Positions 49,713 through 60,640 of a DNA stretch of 64,000 nt are shown piece after piece (the stretch's first letter is position 1; the number at the start of each line of letters is the position of its first letter). Source of the stretch: Physcomitrium patens (lineage: Eukaryota; Streptophyta; Bryopsida; Funariales; Funariaceae); contig NC_037275.1 in NCBI RefSeq assembly GCF_000002425.4, positions 6,698,011-6,762,010 on the forward strand, in the 5' to 3' direction. The position numbers and the translations under genes were made by a program. The notes under the pieces are model-generated. The model made no database searches. It was not told the DNA's origin and saw only the letters and a list, made by a program, of their open reading frames with translations.

Positions 49713-50810
49713 ATGGCGAAGGCACTGTACGCCTTGGGTCTGGTGCTCGCATACCTGGGAGCTGTTTTGCTGGAGAGTCCGGGTGCAACAGTAGATGCTT
49801 TCGAAGTTGTCTTCAGCGATGAGATAGTAGACCTCAAAATAGGTGCGTCGGGCATGCTCAGAGACGACTGGCCCAAGATGCTACTGGGAGCCCCCTGTGC
49901 CCTCGCGGCGAAAGTTTCCACGCCTCACGTAATCGAGACTCCAATTCGTGGGACGTTTTACACCACTTTCGAGTATCTCACGAGTGACTGCACCGCTGAG
50001 TACAAACGCGACAACGGCACATGCATCGGTGTGACCACTGGAATCGGGGTTTGCGCAAATTTCTATCTCGACATTAGGACGAATCAGAGACCGTGGGGCT
50101 ACTGCTCCAATTTCAATTTCCGATACTCCTACATGTGGGCTCCAAACGTAACGACAATGACGATAATGCCACCACAGGGCACTCTTGTGCCTTCACCAGG
50201 TTCACCAATCGGCTCTCAGAGAGCTTCGTCATTGGATTGGGATACCTCTGCAACGTGTTCTGGATTCGGGTGCAACGGAACTACCAGTAGAATCGACACA
50301 GGAATTGCACTAATTCGTAAGGACACTCTGACGTTAAGCCGGTTGGTAGTGAGAGAGGCGACGCTTGAAACATATGCGATCTTAGGCGGGCGGAATGAAA
50401 CGGCCTGCAATTGGAGATTCTCCAACCTAGTCCCGGTAGCATGGGACGGAACTCAAAATGTGCTTGCATCGGGACAGGCCTTGCAATCAAGTGACACGGA
50501 GTATGCACTGGTCATGCAATATGACTGTAACCTTGTCCTCTACAAGAAAGGCACTGACGGCAGATATGTCTGGAATGGGAAATGGGCAGCATTTTCTCAA
50601 TTCAATGATCCCTTCAAACACAACTGCACTCTGGAGCTTCAACCCAATGGTAACCTAGTTGTGCGGGATGGGCTAGGTGGGCAGCGGTGGACAAGCAACC
50701 GCACCGCATCTACTTTGTATACTTCCGCACTCTCCGTTCTCAGGAGTGGCAAAGTGGGTGTTTATGAGATGGTCACTGGTGCCGTTGTTTGGGAGGTTAT
50801 CTCTGGATAG
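49713..50810 (+). CDS. Secreted protein with C-terminal bulb-type (mannose-binding) lectin domain
   Basis: Single exon, 365 residues from the ATG. The N-terminus (MAKALYALGLVLAYLGAVLL) is a signal peptide. Residues about 25-245 form a region with many cysteines that I cannot assign. Residues about 250-365 form a B-lectin (GNA-like) beta-prism. The mannose-binding motif QxDxNxVxY is intact at 269-277 (QYDCNLVLY), and a second, degenerate copy is at 309-317. Six N-glycosylation sequons fit an extracellular or vacuolar glycoprotein. No transmembrane or kinase part is present, so it is not a lectin receptor kinase. A frame-open stretch upstream begins only with GTG, so I use 49713. Such lectins bind mannose glycans and are often defence- or stress-related (inference). 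Confidence 0.88.
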   Translation: MAKALYALGLVLAYLGAVLLESPGATVDAFEVVFSDEIVDLKIGASGMLRDDWPKMLLGAPCALAAKVSTPHVIETPIRGTFYTTFEYLTSDCTAEYKRDNGTCIGVTTGIGVCANFYLDIRTNQRPWGYCSNFNFRYSYMWAPNVTTMTIMPPQGTLVPSPGSPIGSQRASSLDWDTSATCSGFGCNGTTSRIDTGIALIRKDTLTLSRLVVREATLETYAILGGRNETACNWRFSNLVPVAWDGTQNVLASGQALQSSDTEYALVMQYDCNLVLYKKGTDGRYVWNGKWAAFSQFNDPFKHNCTLELQPNGNLVVRDGLGGQRWTSNRTASTLYTSALSVLRSGKVGVYEMVTGAVVWEVISG

Positions 50811-52642
50811 AGCTCTAATTCCAGTCTCACCTTAAGTTGCTAACATATTGATGGGTCAATCGTCATCTGGTAATCATAGACACTAAACATTGATAGATGC
50901 AAAGCCTGAAGACGATCGACATTCTGTTTGAGCTTTTGAACAAGACAGGCGTACCCTTTCATATTGTATTTCCAGTAGAACTCGTATTTAGAATACGTCG
51001 TTGTCGTGTTTAAAGGCAAGTTGCAATCCTAATTGCTAGCGGAAGGCATCGTTTAACGGAAGTCCGGCTACTACGGGATGATGTTGGCAATTTTATGACT
51101 AAGAAACCAAGAAAATGACCACCAGGACGTGAAGTAGGTGTGCACATTTCAGCTCACATCCGATGTTCCTTTTACAGTTCGCCACAGGAAATAGTAGTTT
51201 GATGAACAATCAATTTGTAGACTTGAATCATGATTGGAATAAGGTTACATTTCTTGCAGATGTCTTCCATCATCATATTGTGTTGTCTGATAACCTAATT
51301 TCTTCAAATGCACGGCGAACCTAAGCCATCGTATACAATTCGAAAGATCATCTGTATATATCTAGCTTCTGCTGTTCCGATCAGATTCTGACTACCACAG
51401 TTGCACATTTCCAACCCTGATATGTGTTCAGTAAACTTTCGTCAGCTTCTTGCGAAAATATTCCCTCTCTCTCTGCGAACATAGGAAGGACATTATCTTC
51501 AGCTTAGCTATAATAGAAACCTGCAAATTGTCATGAAGGAAGTAATAAAGCTCACCTACCTAAACTACTGTAAAAACACATGCAGCAATCAATAACACAA
51601 CACTTAGGGAGCTTAAGGTTAACTTTTTTGTGTAGTCCAACAATATCAGTCGCTGTAGACGCCTTCCAAATACATTAGATACCGGAGGACTAGATATCAG
51701 CACAGCATTCGATGCGACGATGGGCAAGAGCGGGGTAGGTATGTAGGGCTTGTAAGGCGAGTACTTGCATTCACAGAAGACGCCACCGCCACCGCCACCG
51801 CCACCAGCACCACAAAGGTCTTCGAATTCATTCATACACAAAATAAGCTTCTCCTACAACATGAAGCCTTAACTTAGGCTGTTGGAGGAGACTACCCCTT
51901 AACTAAAACGAAAAAAAATAAAAATAAATAAAAATAAAAATAAAAAAAACTCTGCAGATATTGTTCCTACTGCAGCCCAAAGTGGCAACCAAGTTGATCC
52001 CCTTCAGTTATTAACGGCGTATTACATTCAGATAGTGAATATTGCAGGGGAAGCAACCAATATGGCTAAATATTGTGCAAAAGGAGTAGGCCAAAATGGA
52101 ACTGTGATAAGCAGAGTAAGGAGAGGTTTTTCTGTAAACTGCCCCGCAAGTAGATTCAGCTGCCCATCAAGCTAATTCAAATGAACAAAAAGGGTTCATG
52201 TAGTTATTTGTACGATCCGGAAAAATTCCAGCAAAGAACCATCCCACACTAGTGATCATTAGGTTAAATCATGCGAACCCAAACATTTGGATGGGAGGAA
52301 GCTTCACAGCATTCATCTCCGGACTAAGGATGGCGGCAGAATTCGACGTGTATTGTTACATATTCAAGACCCGATGGCTTAGCTGCAGGCAGGAACAGGT
52401 TCTTGTGTCTAAAATTATCAAGAGCTCTACCCACTACAGGAAAAATCTGTTTCAAAGGAAATTCATGCCATCGTTCTCTAAACAAATCCCTCGGAAACCT
52501 TTGGCATTAATCCAGCACTTCATGCCCAACGATCGCAGCTGGGACGCAGGCATTGGCGAATGTACCCTCTACCTAACCCTGTATTCTAACGAGGACTAAA
52601 GTCACTTTAGACCAATGATTGCGCTGCAATCCTCACCACTCA
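50811..52642. other. Between the lectin and golgin genes
   Basis: Includes the lectin 3' flank and, at its right end, the 3' UTR of the golgin on the minus strand. An A-rich simple repeat lies at about 51908-51950, and a CCACCG run at about 51781-51806. A plus-strand frame at 52252-52599 lies antisense to the probable golgin 3' UTR and has no domain. Confidence 0.55.
51560..51841 (-). CDS. Hypothetical small protein with Gly run and C-terminal hydrophobic tail
   Basis: An ATG-started frame of about 93 codons (an internal ATG gives MNEFEDLCG). The product has a polyglycine run encoded by the CCACCG microsatellite, a Tyr/Pro patch (KYSPYKPYIPTPLLP), and ends in a hydrophobic segment after basic residues (SSLSVVLLIAACVFTVV). 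That tail resembles a tail anchor or GPI signal. There is no N-terminal signal peptide. No family recognised. Since the frame depends on a microsatellite, chance is a real possibility. Confidence 0.22.
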   Translation of the reverse strand: MCMNEFEDLCGAGGGGGGGGVFCECKYSPYKPYIPTPLLPIVASNAVLISSPPVSNVFGRRLQRLILLDYTKKLTLSSLSVVLLIAACVFTVV

Positions 52643-55432
52643 TTATCCTAACGAGAATCTGGAAAGTAATGACCGGGGAGCAGCTGTCGCGGCATCTACA
52701 ACTGCGGCTGCTCCACTTAATGGAACTTCAGCAGAAGCCTGCATCCTGTAGGCTTCTTGACATCGACGCAACTCGTCTGGGCTAAATTGGAGAAGCATTG
52801 CAATCACAGGCAATAAAGCCTCCACCTCTCCTGTTTCCAACAGCTTTAAAATTACATTCTTGACATAGGTCATATCGACGTTCGATCGCTTCTGGTTTCG
52901 TTCAGAATTCTGATACTCTTCTTTTAGAATCGTGATTTGGTGACAGCGGAGGCGATTCTCTTGTTCCAGTTCCTTGATTTCTTCTTGAAGTGCTTCAATA
53001 TGCCGCAGGCATCTGGCCACCTCCTCTTCTTTCTGTGCCTGAAGCCGAGCCAATGTCAAGATCTGCTGCTCTGCAAGAGGTGGCGGTGGTGAACTGGTTA
53101 CTGACATGTCTACTACATCAGTAGGCGCCTTTTGAGAGAGATGCTTCTGCAAAGAGTTCCTCTCCTCCACAATACGCATGATTTCTTCATCTTTGCTTGC
53201 CATCATAGAATTTGTCATTTCCTTGTAGGATTCAAACTCCTCCTTCAAAGATTTCTCTGCAAGGCGTATGGCAGTGAGCTCCTTCTCCAGCTCTTCATTT
53301 ACAGGCGAAGGGATTGCGGCAGGTGCCTCTGGTCTCGAGGATACGGATTCTTCTGCTTGATCCAGGCGCCGTTCATACTCGGCCTGCTGAGACTTCAACA
53401 GAGCTCTGCTCGACTCAAGTTGAGTGGCCAAGTCCCGTATATGAAGCTCTGCCTCTTCAATAGCACCAGCTTGTGCGTCAAGCTTACGCTGGTAGTCAGC
53501 AACAATAGTATCTAACCTTCTCATTGCTTGGTCTCTGGCTGCAGCAGCCGTGGCAGCCTGTGCCTTGGCTTCCTCCAGAGCTGATTCCAGTGCCGCCATT
53601 GATGATGAATCCTGCGCAGCTTGCAGTGCTGCCTCTTTCTTCTGCAGAAGAGCATGAGCCCGCACCTTGTAAGCAGCTAGCTCTTGTGCTTGCAATTTAG
53701 TCTCAGCTCTAGCCGTAGCAAGCTCGACTTGAGTGGCACTCAAAATCTGACGACAACCCTCAAGTTCAGATTCAAGCTGACTTCGCCTGTTTCCTGCCGC
53801 AATCTCTACTTGATTTAGCAACGACTCAGATGCTTCCAACTTGTCCATCAACACAGAAAGAGCGGACTTATGCTCCTCTCGCTCCCTCTCACGCTCTTTT
53901 TCATGCTCAGATTGGATGCGTTGGATGTCTCCTCGAGCTGCATCTAGCAAGGCACCCAAACGCACCAGCTCACCGCTACTGGCTGCTTCAACTTCTGCCA
54001 ACTTGGAGTCTTTCTCAGCAAGCTGATCCTGCAAAGCAGAAAGAGCTTCATCACCTTTGGTACGATCTTTAGCAGCTTCTGACAACTGCTGCTCGTAACT
54101 TTCAATGACCTTCTGATATGTCTCCTTCAGTCCTAAAATGGCAACCTCTTGATTCATTTCAGCCTCTTTCAGCCTTTCATTAAGCTCCGTTAATTGCTGG
54201 TCCTTTTCATATAATTGACTAGATATCTCATTGAGCTCGTTCTCTTTAGCTTTTAAGGCCTGCTGCATCTCCTCTATGTCATGTCTTGCCCGACGAAGGG
54301 CTATGTTCAATTGTTGACGTTCAGAATCCAGATTCCTAATAGCATCTCCCGCTTGATTACGTGTGGCATTAAGATCTGCTTGCAATGCTGCCTGCCGGGT
54401 TGATGCTTCTGTGGCCTTCTCCTCTAATGCTTTGAACTTTTCTTCCACGTCCTCCTTCTCTTTCTGAACCTCCTGAATGCGCTGCTTTGAACGCTTAAGC
54501 AAGCGGCCGAATTTCGCATCAAGTTCAGTATACTTTGTAACCTCCTCCTCTAGCTGCTTCTTCATTTGTTCCAGCTTTAAATTGAGCTCAGAAACTCTTT
54601 TGTCCGCCTGAGGACCAGCAATTTTGACATCGAGTGCAACGGCTTCAGAAGCCTGCAGGCTCTCCGATCGCTCTTTCAGCCCTGCTTCTAGCCTCTCTAC
54701 TTTCTCATTTGCTTCCTTGAGCTGCTGCTCGAGAAGAGAAATTTTTTCGGCGTATACATTTTCGGAAGACCTCATTTCTTCGAAATCAGAAACAGCTCCT
54801 TCTCCAGCACTATTATGTTGTGACGAGGTGTCTGGAGATCGAACCTCCTCAACCCTAATATGTGAGATTGCCTCCAGCTGAGACTCAAGTGACCTGTTCT
54901 TTTCCTTCAAGTCTTCCATAATTTGATCTGAAGCTAACTTCAATTCTCTAAACTCAACTTCAAGTTTCTCCTTCTCCTCAGCAGTTTGACGAGCTTTCAA
55001 AGCAAGGGCTTCAAATTCAGCGTTGAGTTTCTCTTTCTCTTCGACATTTCGACGAGCTTCTGAAACAAGTGCTTCACGCTCCTCCAAGTAGCCCCCCTCA
55101 GCCGAGGTCTCTGCGTCAACCCCATTTCCGATCCCACCACCTTCGTCAGAGACTCCAGAATTAGTGTCTCGTCCTATGCTTGGGTCCAGAGACAAACGCG
55201 ATCCACTTTCAGAGGAGGCTCCTTCACTTTCGACATACGAGTCAGCCGCATTTGAGCTTCCATTAGCAGCAGCAGCGAGAGCAGCCTCTGCAGCCTGGGC
55301 TCTTTGCTGTGCTAATTTTACCTCCGCACTTTGTTTCTTCATTGCTAGCATCATCTTCTTCTTCATTGATGCCATTTCCGCTGCAAGTCGAGCATTCGCG
55401 GCTCTCAGGCCTTCAACATCAGCTGGCGCCAT
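52643..55432 (-). CDS. GRIP: GRIP-domain golgin (trans-Golgi tethering protein)
   Basis: Single exon, 929 residues. The ATG has A at -3 and G at +4. GRIP golgins are long coiled coils recruited to the trans-Golgi by ARL1-GTP, where they tether vesicles. An Ala/Met/Lys-rich head (about 1-60) is followed by a Ser/Gly-rich linker with acidic residues (60-110), then heptad-rich coiled coil to about 850 with few breaks (notably a Pro-rich patch near 690-700 and SSPPPP near 780). The GRIP domain (about 851-897) contains the conserved Tyr in DMTYVKNVILKLLETGE and the ending QFSPDELRRCQEAY. A low-complexity Ala tail follows. Arabidopsis AtGRIP is about 790 residues and, as I recall, is split by introns, so the uninterrupted 2.8-kb frame is notable. 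Long frames on the plus strand here are shadows of the repetitive codons. Confidence 0.95.
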   Translation of the reverse strand: MAPADVEGLRAANARLAAEMASMKKKMMLAMKKQSAEVKLAQQRAQAAEAALAAAANGSSNAADSYVESEGASSESGSRLSLDPSIGRDTNSGVSDEGGGIGNGVDAETSAEGGYLEEREALVSEARRNVEEKEKLNAEFEALALKARQTAEEKEKLEVEFRELKLASDQIMEDLKEKNRSLESQLEAISHIRVEEVRSPDTSSQHNSAGEGAVSDFEEMRSSENVYAEKISLLEQQLKEANEKVERLEAGLKERSESLQASEAVALDVKIAGPQADKRVSELNLKLEQMKKQLEEEVTKYTELDAKFGRLLKRSKQRIQEVQKEKEDVEEKFKALEEKATEASTRQAALQADLNATRNQAGDAIRNLDSERQQLNIALRRARHDIEEMQQALKAKENELNEISSQLYEKDQQLTELNERLKEAEMNQEVAILGLKETYQKVIESYEQQLSEAAKDRTKGDEALSALQDQLAEKDSKLAEVEAASSGELVRLGALLDAARGDIQRIQSEHEKEREREREEHKSALSVLMDKLEASESLLNQVEIAAGNRRSQLESELEGCRQILSATQVELATARAETKLQAQELAAYKVRAHALLQKKEAALQAAQDSSSMAALESALEEAKAQAATAAAARDQAMRRLDTIVADYQRKLDAQAGAIEEAELHIRDLATQLESSRALLKSQQAEYERRLDQAEESVSSRPEAPAAIPSPVNEELEKELTAIRLAEKSLKEEFESYKEMTNSMMASKDEEIMRIVEERNSLQKHLSQKAPTDVVDMSVTSSPPPPLAEQQILTLARLQAQKEEEVARCLRHIEALQEEIKELEQENRLRCHQITILKEEYQNSERNQKRSNVDMTYVKNVILKLLETGEVEALLPVIAMLLQFSPDELRRCQEAYRMQASAEVPLSGAAAVVDAATAAPRSLLSRFSLG

Positions 55433-57260
55433 GTTGTAAAATGAGAAAACACGTTGGGTTTATACTTCAGTTCGATGAGAAGTAAAGTGAGAGTAAATCC
55501 CGAGACACTAATTTCTTTCAGGGATCACCACTGCATTACACGAACACAAAAATATGAGTTCCAAACCTAGTGAAAATCTTTCATGCAAGACATGCCCCAG
55601 GGCTTCTTGTTTCTTAAATAAACCTCAATTGACAACACATAGCAATTGACCAGGTGCAAGAGGTAGCTAAGGCTGCTAGTGGTATGAATATAAAGCTCTA
55701 AATGCAACTACTCACATTCAAAACATTATCCCATTCAAAACATTATCCCACTATGTAACATTAAGACAGCATCAGTGTCATATAAGAAGCGCAAGCTGAA
55801 TTTGAATCAAAATCGACCCACCCGAAAGAAAAGAAAAGAAAAAAAAAAAAAAAAAAAAAAAAAAAGAGACAAGAAATGGCATGAGGGGAAGACATTTACA
55901 TGAACCATCTAAATAGACAGTTTCAATGATTCGTATAGCTTTCCTCTGAGATGGTTCTGAAAATAGGATCGTACAGTGCTAGTTTCGGCTAGTAACAAGA
56001 GATCTTCGCACATTTTGAAAATAATGGTCAAATCCTCACTCTATATGCCATTCACTATTAGTAGTTTTCAGGGAAGAAGATTAAGTAATCAAATCATGGT
56101 TCGTAGAGTATCATCGATATTCATTCCTGTAACCTCGGCAAAGAGTCACAATCTCAAATCTCTTGTTAAAATTGCTAACTCGCTCGGTTTATTAGACAAA
56201 CCTAATTGTACAAACTTGGATAAAATAAATGCCCAAATAACGACAGAAAATCCGCGCAGTTCCACTGTGATGATCGAATTTAGAATTCCACCAGTATGGA
56301 AGACAAATATCGCATTATTGAATTCACCTTTATGAAAAGGTACACTATGCACTGTGAACCGGTTGATCCCACCAACCATCCTGAACAAAAGCCTCCTGGT
56401 CTAATCCAGATGTAGGAGCAGAATAACAGGGTTGAAGAACAGCCACCTGAAGTCGCAAAGACCAATTCCTCAAAAACCTTCCACCTTCCAGACCGCAGAC
56501 AAGTCTCTTGTGAGCTAATCATTGAAATGTGTCGCCTCCTCCTTGTCACTACTCATCCAAGACCATTTCCAGTATCTACACAGATTCATTAACTCCACCC
56601 CTCGGCACAAATTCCCGTGCTCCACAAAAATCCACTACACACTACACGCTATCATAGCACCAGAAGAACCACTTCCACCACTGATCGCACTCCGCTTTCT
56701 CCCGAACCTCAAGGTCGAAGCAGCAATCAATCAATCCACACCAAACAACCTGTAAACTCGCCCTCTCTCTCACCAAACCCACGGGCACCGGACTTCGCAA
56801 ACCCTAGCCTAGCTTACACTCTCGAGAAAAACTTCCCTGCCTAGGAAACCAAGCGATCTCACGCAAATTCCATCCACGAGGTCCAGCAGGGGCTAAAACG
56901 TCGCTAACAAAATGCTCCGGGCCCGGCCGTGGAAGAAGATGGAACCAGGTCAAGGTCCCAGGGGAAGGGGGGAGTGGGGGAAGGGACAAACTAGGGTTGG
57001 TAGATCCAGCTATAGCAAAGGGCTCTAATGAACCATGACGACGAGGAGGAGGAGGAATCGCAGAGCACGCACACAGGCACGCACGCAGCAGCAAAGCAAA
57101 GCAGAGCAGTGCTGACCACCAGCCTCTCTCCCGACCCGCCAGGCCATGCCGTGCCGTGCCCGGCCCAGCCCGGCCCGGCCCTGCCCAGGCTGAGCCTCCA
57201 CCCGATGGTGAGGCCACAAGAGGCAGTCAATAATGGGCCTGGAAAGGGGGGTGGTGCGCT
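55433..57260 (-). promoter_or_regulatory. Probable leader and promoter region of the golgin gene
   Basis: Upstream (minus-strand sense) of the golgin ATG. It includes a 27-A run (55839-55865), a tandem pair of CATTCAAAACATTATCC (about 55716-55750), and a G+C-rich island at about 56860-57300 with CCCGGCCC-type runs. The island produces overlapping frames on both strands, which marks it as compositional. It is the best candidate for the transcription start. The leader may contain an intron. Confidence 0.4.
55839..55865. repeat. Poly(A) run of 27
   Basis: Homopolymer preceded by GAAAAGAAAAGAA; it lies upstream of the golgin start. Confidence 0.95.
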
Positions 57261-57495
57261 ATGACCGCCTCCGTTCCATTTGACCCCACCCCCCCCTGTC
57301 CCCGTGCCCCTTTCTTCTAATTGTGGTCTCACGATGATGCTTGCGTTGAGGCCTATATTGGTAGCCCTTCGATCTGCCACGTCAGTTTTGTGTTTTGTGA
57401 ATGGTTTGGTGTGAAGTGGGGGTGGCGTGGAGGATTTGGGGTGCAAAATTTGCTTTCGTAATTGCAAATTTTGACAAGGAATATGTGTGGATGTG

Positions 57496-57497
<2 letters not shown>

Positions 57498-57526
<29 letters not shown>
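57498..57526. repeat. AT dinucleotide microsatellite
   Basis: An AT run of about 14 units bordering the AT-rich stretch that follows. Confidence 0.95.
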
Positions 57527-57529
<3 letters not shown>

Positions 57530-57530
<1 letters not shown>

Positions 57531-59000
57531 AAATAAAGAGAGAGAGGTACAATTTTTATATGAGGATGGTAGAAGTTGTTTTTTCATGCAATCCATGAAC
57601 TTAGTGACATTAATATTTATCTAAATTTATTTACTTGAATATCTGAAATATTTAATGTAAAGAGATTTCATAAGTTAAATTTAAATTAAATTAAAATTAA
57701 AGTTTGAAGTACATGCTTTTGGCCTCTTGCTCTTAAATTGCATCATTTATAAAATAAAAAATAATAAAATTAAAATAAAATAAAAAAACAAGATCTTGAA
57801 TGAGTTAAATATTTATAACTTATTTACGTCTATAGTTAGAGTCAATAATCCAATATAATATAATTTTAATGTACTATTCATTAAGAACCACAAATACAAC
57901 TAAATGATACATGAAGTTGTTTGTTTTCAATGTAGAGTTGACAGAAGTGTAAGAGTTATTATAATACTTTTTTAAATAAAGATTCAAAAACAATATTATA
58001 TTTTTGAAAACTTACTATATTTTCCAATAAGTCTATTCTTGAATTGAAGTACTATCCAAATTTCTTTACTCTACTAATGTATGTTTTTTATTCTAAAAAG
58101 AAAATAGCATTAGGAATGATGTTAGAAAGATGAAATTCTAACACTTGGTCCATATTTGAATAGATAGTATGCTAATTGGTTGTCATGTTATTGAATTACA
58201 AAATTACTTAAAAATTATAATATTTAAGATATCTTTCACATAAAAGATACAAAATCCTACAGTTTAATACATAAACAATGTACATGTTGATATATGTGAC
58301 TTAATCTTTATAAAAACAAATTGTAAACAATGCATACATAGATATATAGATATATACATGTACATACATATATTCTGTTGTAGCAGATATTAAATAGTAG
58401 GCAACAACCATATTAACACACACATACTGTTGTTGCAGATATTAAATAGTATACAACAACCATATTAATACATATATGCTGTTGTAGCAGATATTAAATA
58501 GTATACAACAACCATATTAACACATACATAGTTTATCGTTTTAATGTACTGCAAATCAAAAGAATACAAAACTTACAGGAATCAAAACAAACAGTATGGA
58601 CATAATAAATGGTTACTTTTAAAACTGATTGGTTTTATTTCAATATATATATATTATAATTGGGGATGTTTTAAAATTAAATAAAAAATAAAAGCGATAA
58701 TAATTCCAAGTATCATGTCAAACCCAACCTATGTCACTAACTTGATTTCTACAAACTCTCCAAGAAACCATAAGCAGAAGTAAGAAACAAAGATTTGATT
58801 GAAAACTCGACACTAATCTTGGAGCTATCCAAAAAATATAACAGAAAGATAACAATTGGGTGCAAAATTAAAAGGGACAACAATTAAAAGTAGTGTTTGA
58901 GGAACAACAAAAATTGAAGAACAAGCAGAAATATAACAAAAACACAAAATATTGAACAGGAGCAAGGTGGTGAGACAAGAGAATGGGAGCAACTTGATGC
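57530..59000. other. AT-rich intergenic stretch
   Basis: No coding frame of interest. It contains the three-copy 52-bp tandem repeat. At its right edge (about 58950-59180) composition becomes normal, and a minus-strand AATAAA (59026-59031) could be a distal polyadenylation signal for PUR7. Confidence 0.5.
58375..58530. repeat. Three tandem copies of a 52-bp unit
   Basis: Copies start at 58375, 58427 and 58479, at an exact 52-bp period and with few differences. Each unit contains the inverted pair TGTTGTA...TACAACA around an AT-rich centre (AGATATTAAATAG), so each could fold as a small hairpin. Confidence 0.92.
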
Positions 59001-59656
59001 GGGGAGGAAAGGGGTCAACAGAGGGTTTATTCTCTCCAGGACCTCAGGCAGTGGCGGGGCTGCCCTATGCTCAGCCCCAAATAACTGCCCAAGGTCCTCT
59101 AGTGGATGAACGTTCGTCTATACAGGGCATCCAGTGCTGCAAGGAAACAGGAGGTTCTATCAAACCGCGTCTTTCCTAAACATTACATCGGCACCCGCAA
59201 TATTCTAATTTATAACATGCTGATGTTGAGAATGCAACCATTTTGAGGACCACAATTTACAATTGATTAACAATTATTCAAATGGGTTCGGGACTGGCAA
59301 AAAAACTGGAGGACGATAGGGCAAAAGTTGACTCCTAGCAAGCGCGTTGCACCGGAGAAGGTGCGACGCCTTTCTCAACACTCACTGAAGACCGCTATCA
59401 TACCGAGTCCAACAACCAGCTACTCTTCACAGGAGGTAATCAATTGTTGAACTCAAGATGATGAGACCGTCCCGACTAATTTAGTACCACTAGCTTTGCA
59501 TGAAGTTGTTCATGGGATTGACTTCACCAGGCACTTCAATTATCCCTCTTCAATTTACGTCAGTCGGTGCTATTTGCTATATCCTGTAACTGCATTAGCT
59601 CATCCAAAGTGTGTACCAATAGCACGCGAAAAAAATTACCCATTTTAATGACATCA

Positions 59657-60608
59657 CTACAACAAAAGGCTGAGAGCATCTTGCACATTTCGTATAATAC
59701 GGTCGTGCAGGTTTTCCTGCCAAGTTCAAGAAAGTTTTCAGTACTTGATTTATGTACCAAATCCACACTGCTTTCGATCCACTTAAAAACATGTAAAAGT
59801 ATGAAAGAGTATGAATACAGCGAGGAAGAGAAACGAACCCTTACCTTTACGTCAGGCAGCACAAATTTAGTTCCAGTAATGGTTTCATACAACACTATGT
59901 ACCTGCAAAGGGGCAACCAAACACCAATTGTTTATGACCAAAAAAAAGTGAGGGACAAAAAAAGGCAAAATCTGAGATGAAGAAGAGCAAGAAAGTGGCA
60001 CAAAATAGTCACCTCCAAGAAAGCTCTGACACCAATTCCTTGGGTGCCTCAGGCAATACCTGCAACAACAGCCAGTAAAAATCAGCCCAGGCTAACTCCT
60101 CAGGGTGAAGCGGAAGAAGACCTCTTTGAAACCTACGAAAATGACGCATCGTACGAGTATAAATCCAGTTATTTCATCAAAATCGCTAACTAGTTAGATC
60201 GCTATGCTTAATAAGTGGATCAATTGCAAGTTCCGTAAATTTGAAGAGTCTCGAACTCAGAAAACAAGTTCAACAAGCTGAGTTTCATGTCAAATTATTT
60301 CAAGCTAGTATGAGAAATCAGAAAGATAACTAAAACTTCATGTTTTCAACTACATTCAACCAGTACTTTCAACCCGCCGTTTCTTGAAAAGAAATAACTC
60401 AAGACAATATGAAGAAACACGAGACGGGAATACGGAGAAAGATTAAGCCATTTATTACAAGCTCCCTATACCTCAGCAGTATAAGGATCGCACTGACTCT
60501 TGAACCACAGGCGCAAGAACTCCTGCAAACCAATGAAGCATGAGAACATGGCTGATGTCAACAAGATGGATATCAGAGAAGAGGACACTCAAGCAACTTA
60601 TATTACTG

Positions 60609-60640
<32 letters not shown>

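Noticed and set aside
52252-52599. 115-codon plus-strand frame
   Set aside because: It starts at a non-ATG codon, has no domain, and lies antisense to the probable golgin 3' UTR.
53132-55439. Several plus-strand frames of 60-127 codons inside the golgin
   Set aside because: Antisense shadows of the coiled-coil codon bias.
56804-57596. Overlapping frames of 64-201 codons in the GC island
   Set aside because: Multiple frames on both strands are open at once through low-complexity Pro/Gly/Ala codons, which indicates composition and not genes.
59560-59916. Plus- and minus-strand frames around the end of PUR7
   Set aside because: They run through introns 10-11 and exon 12 of PUR7 in the wrong frame or without splicing.
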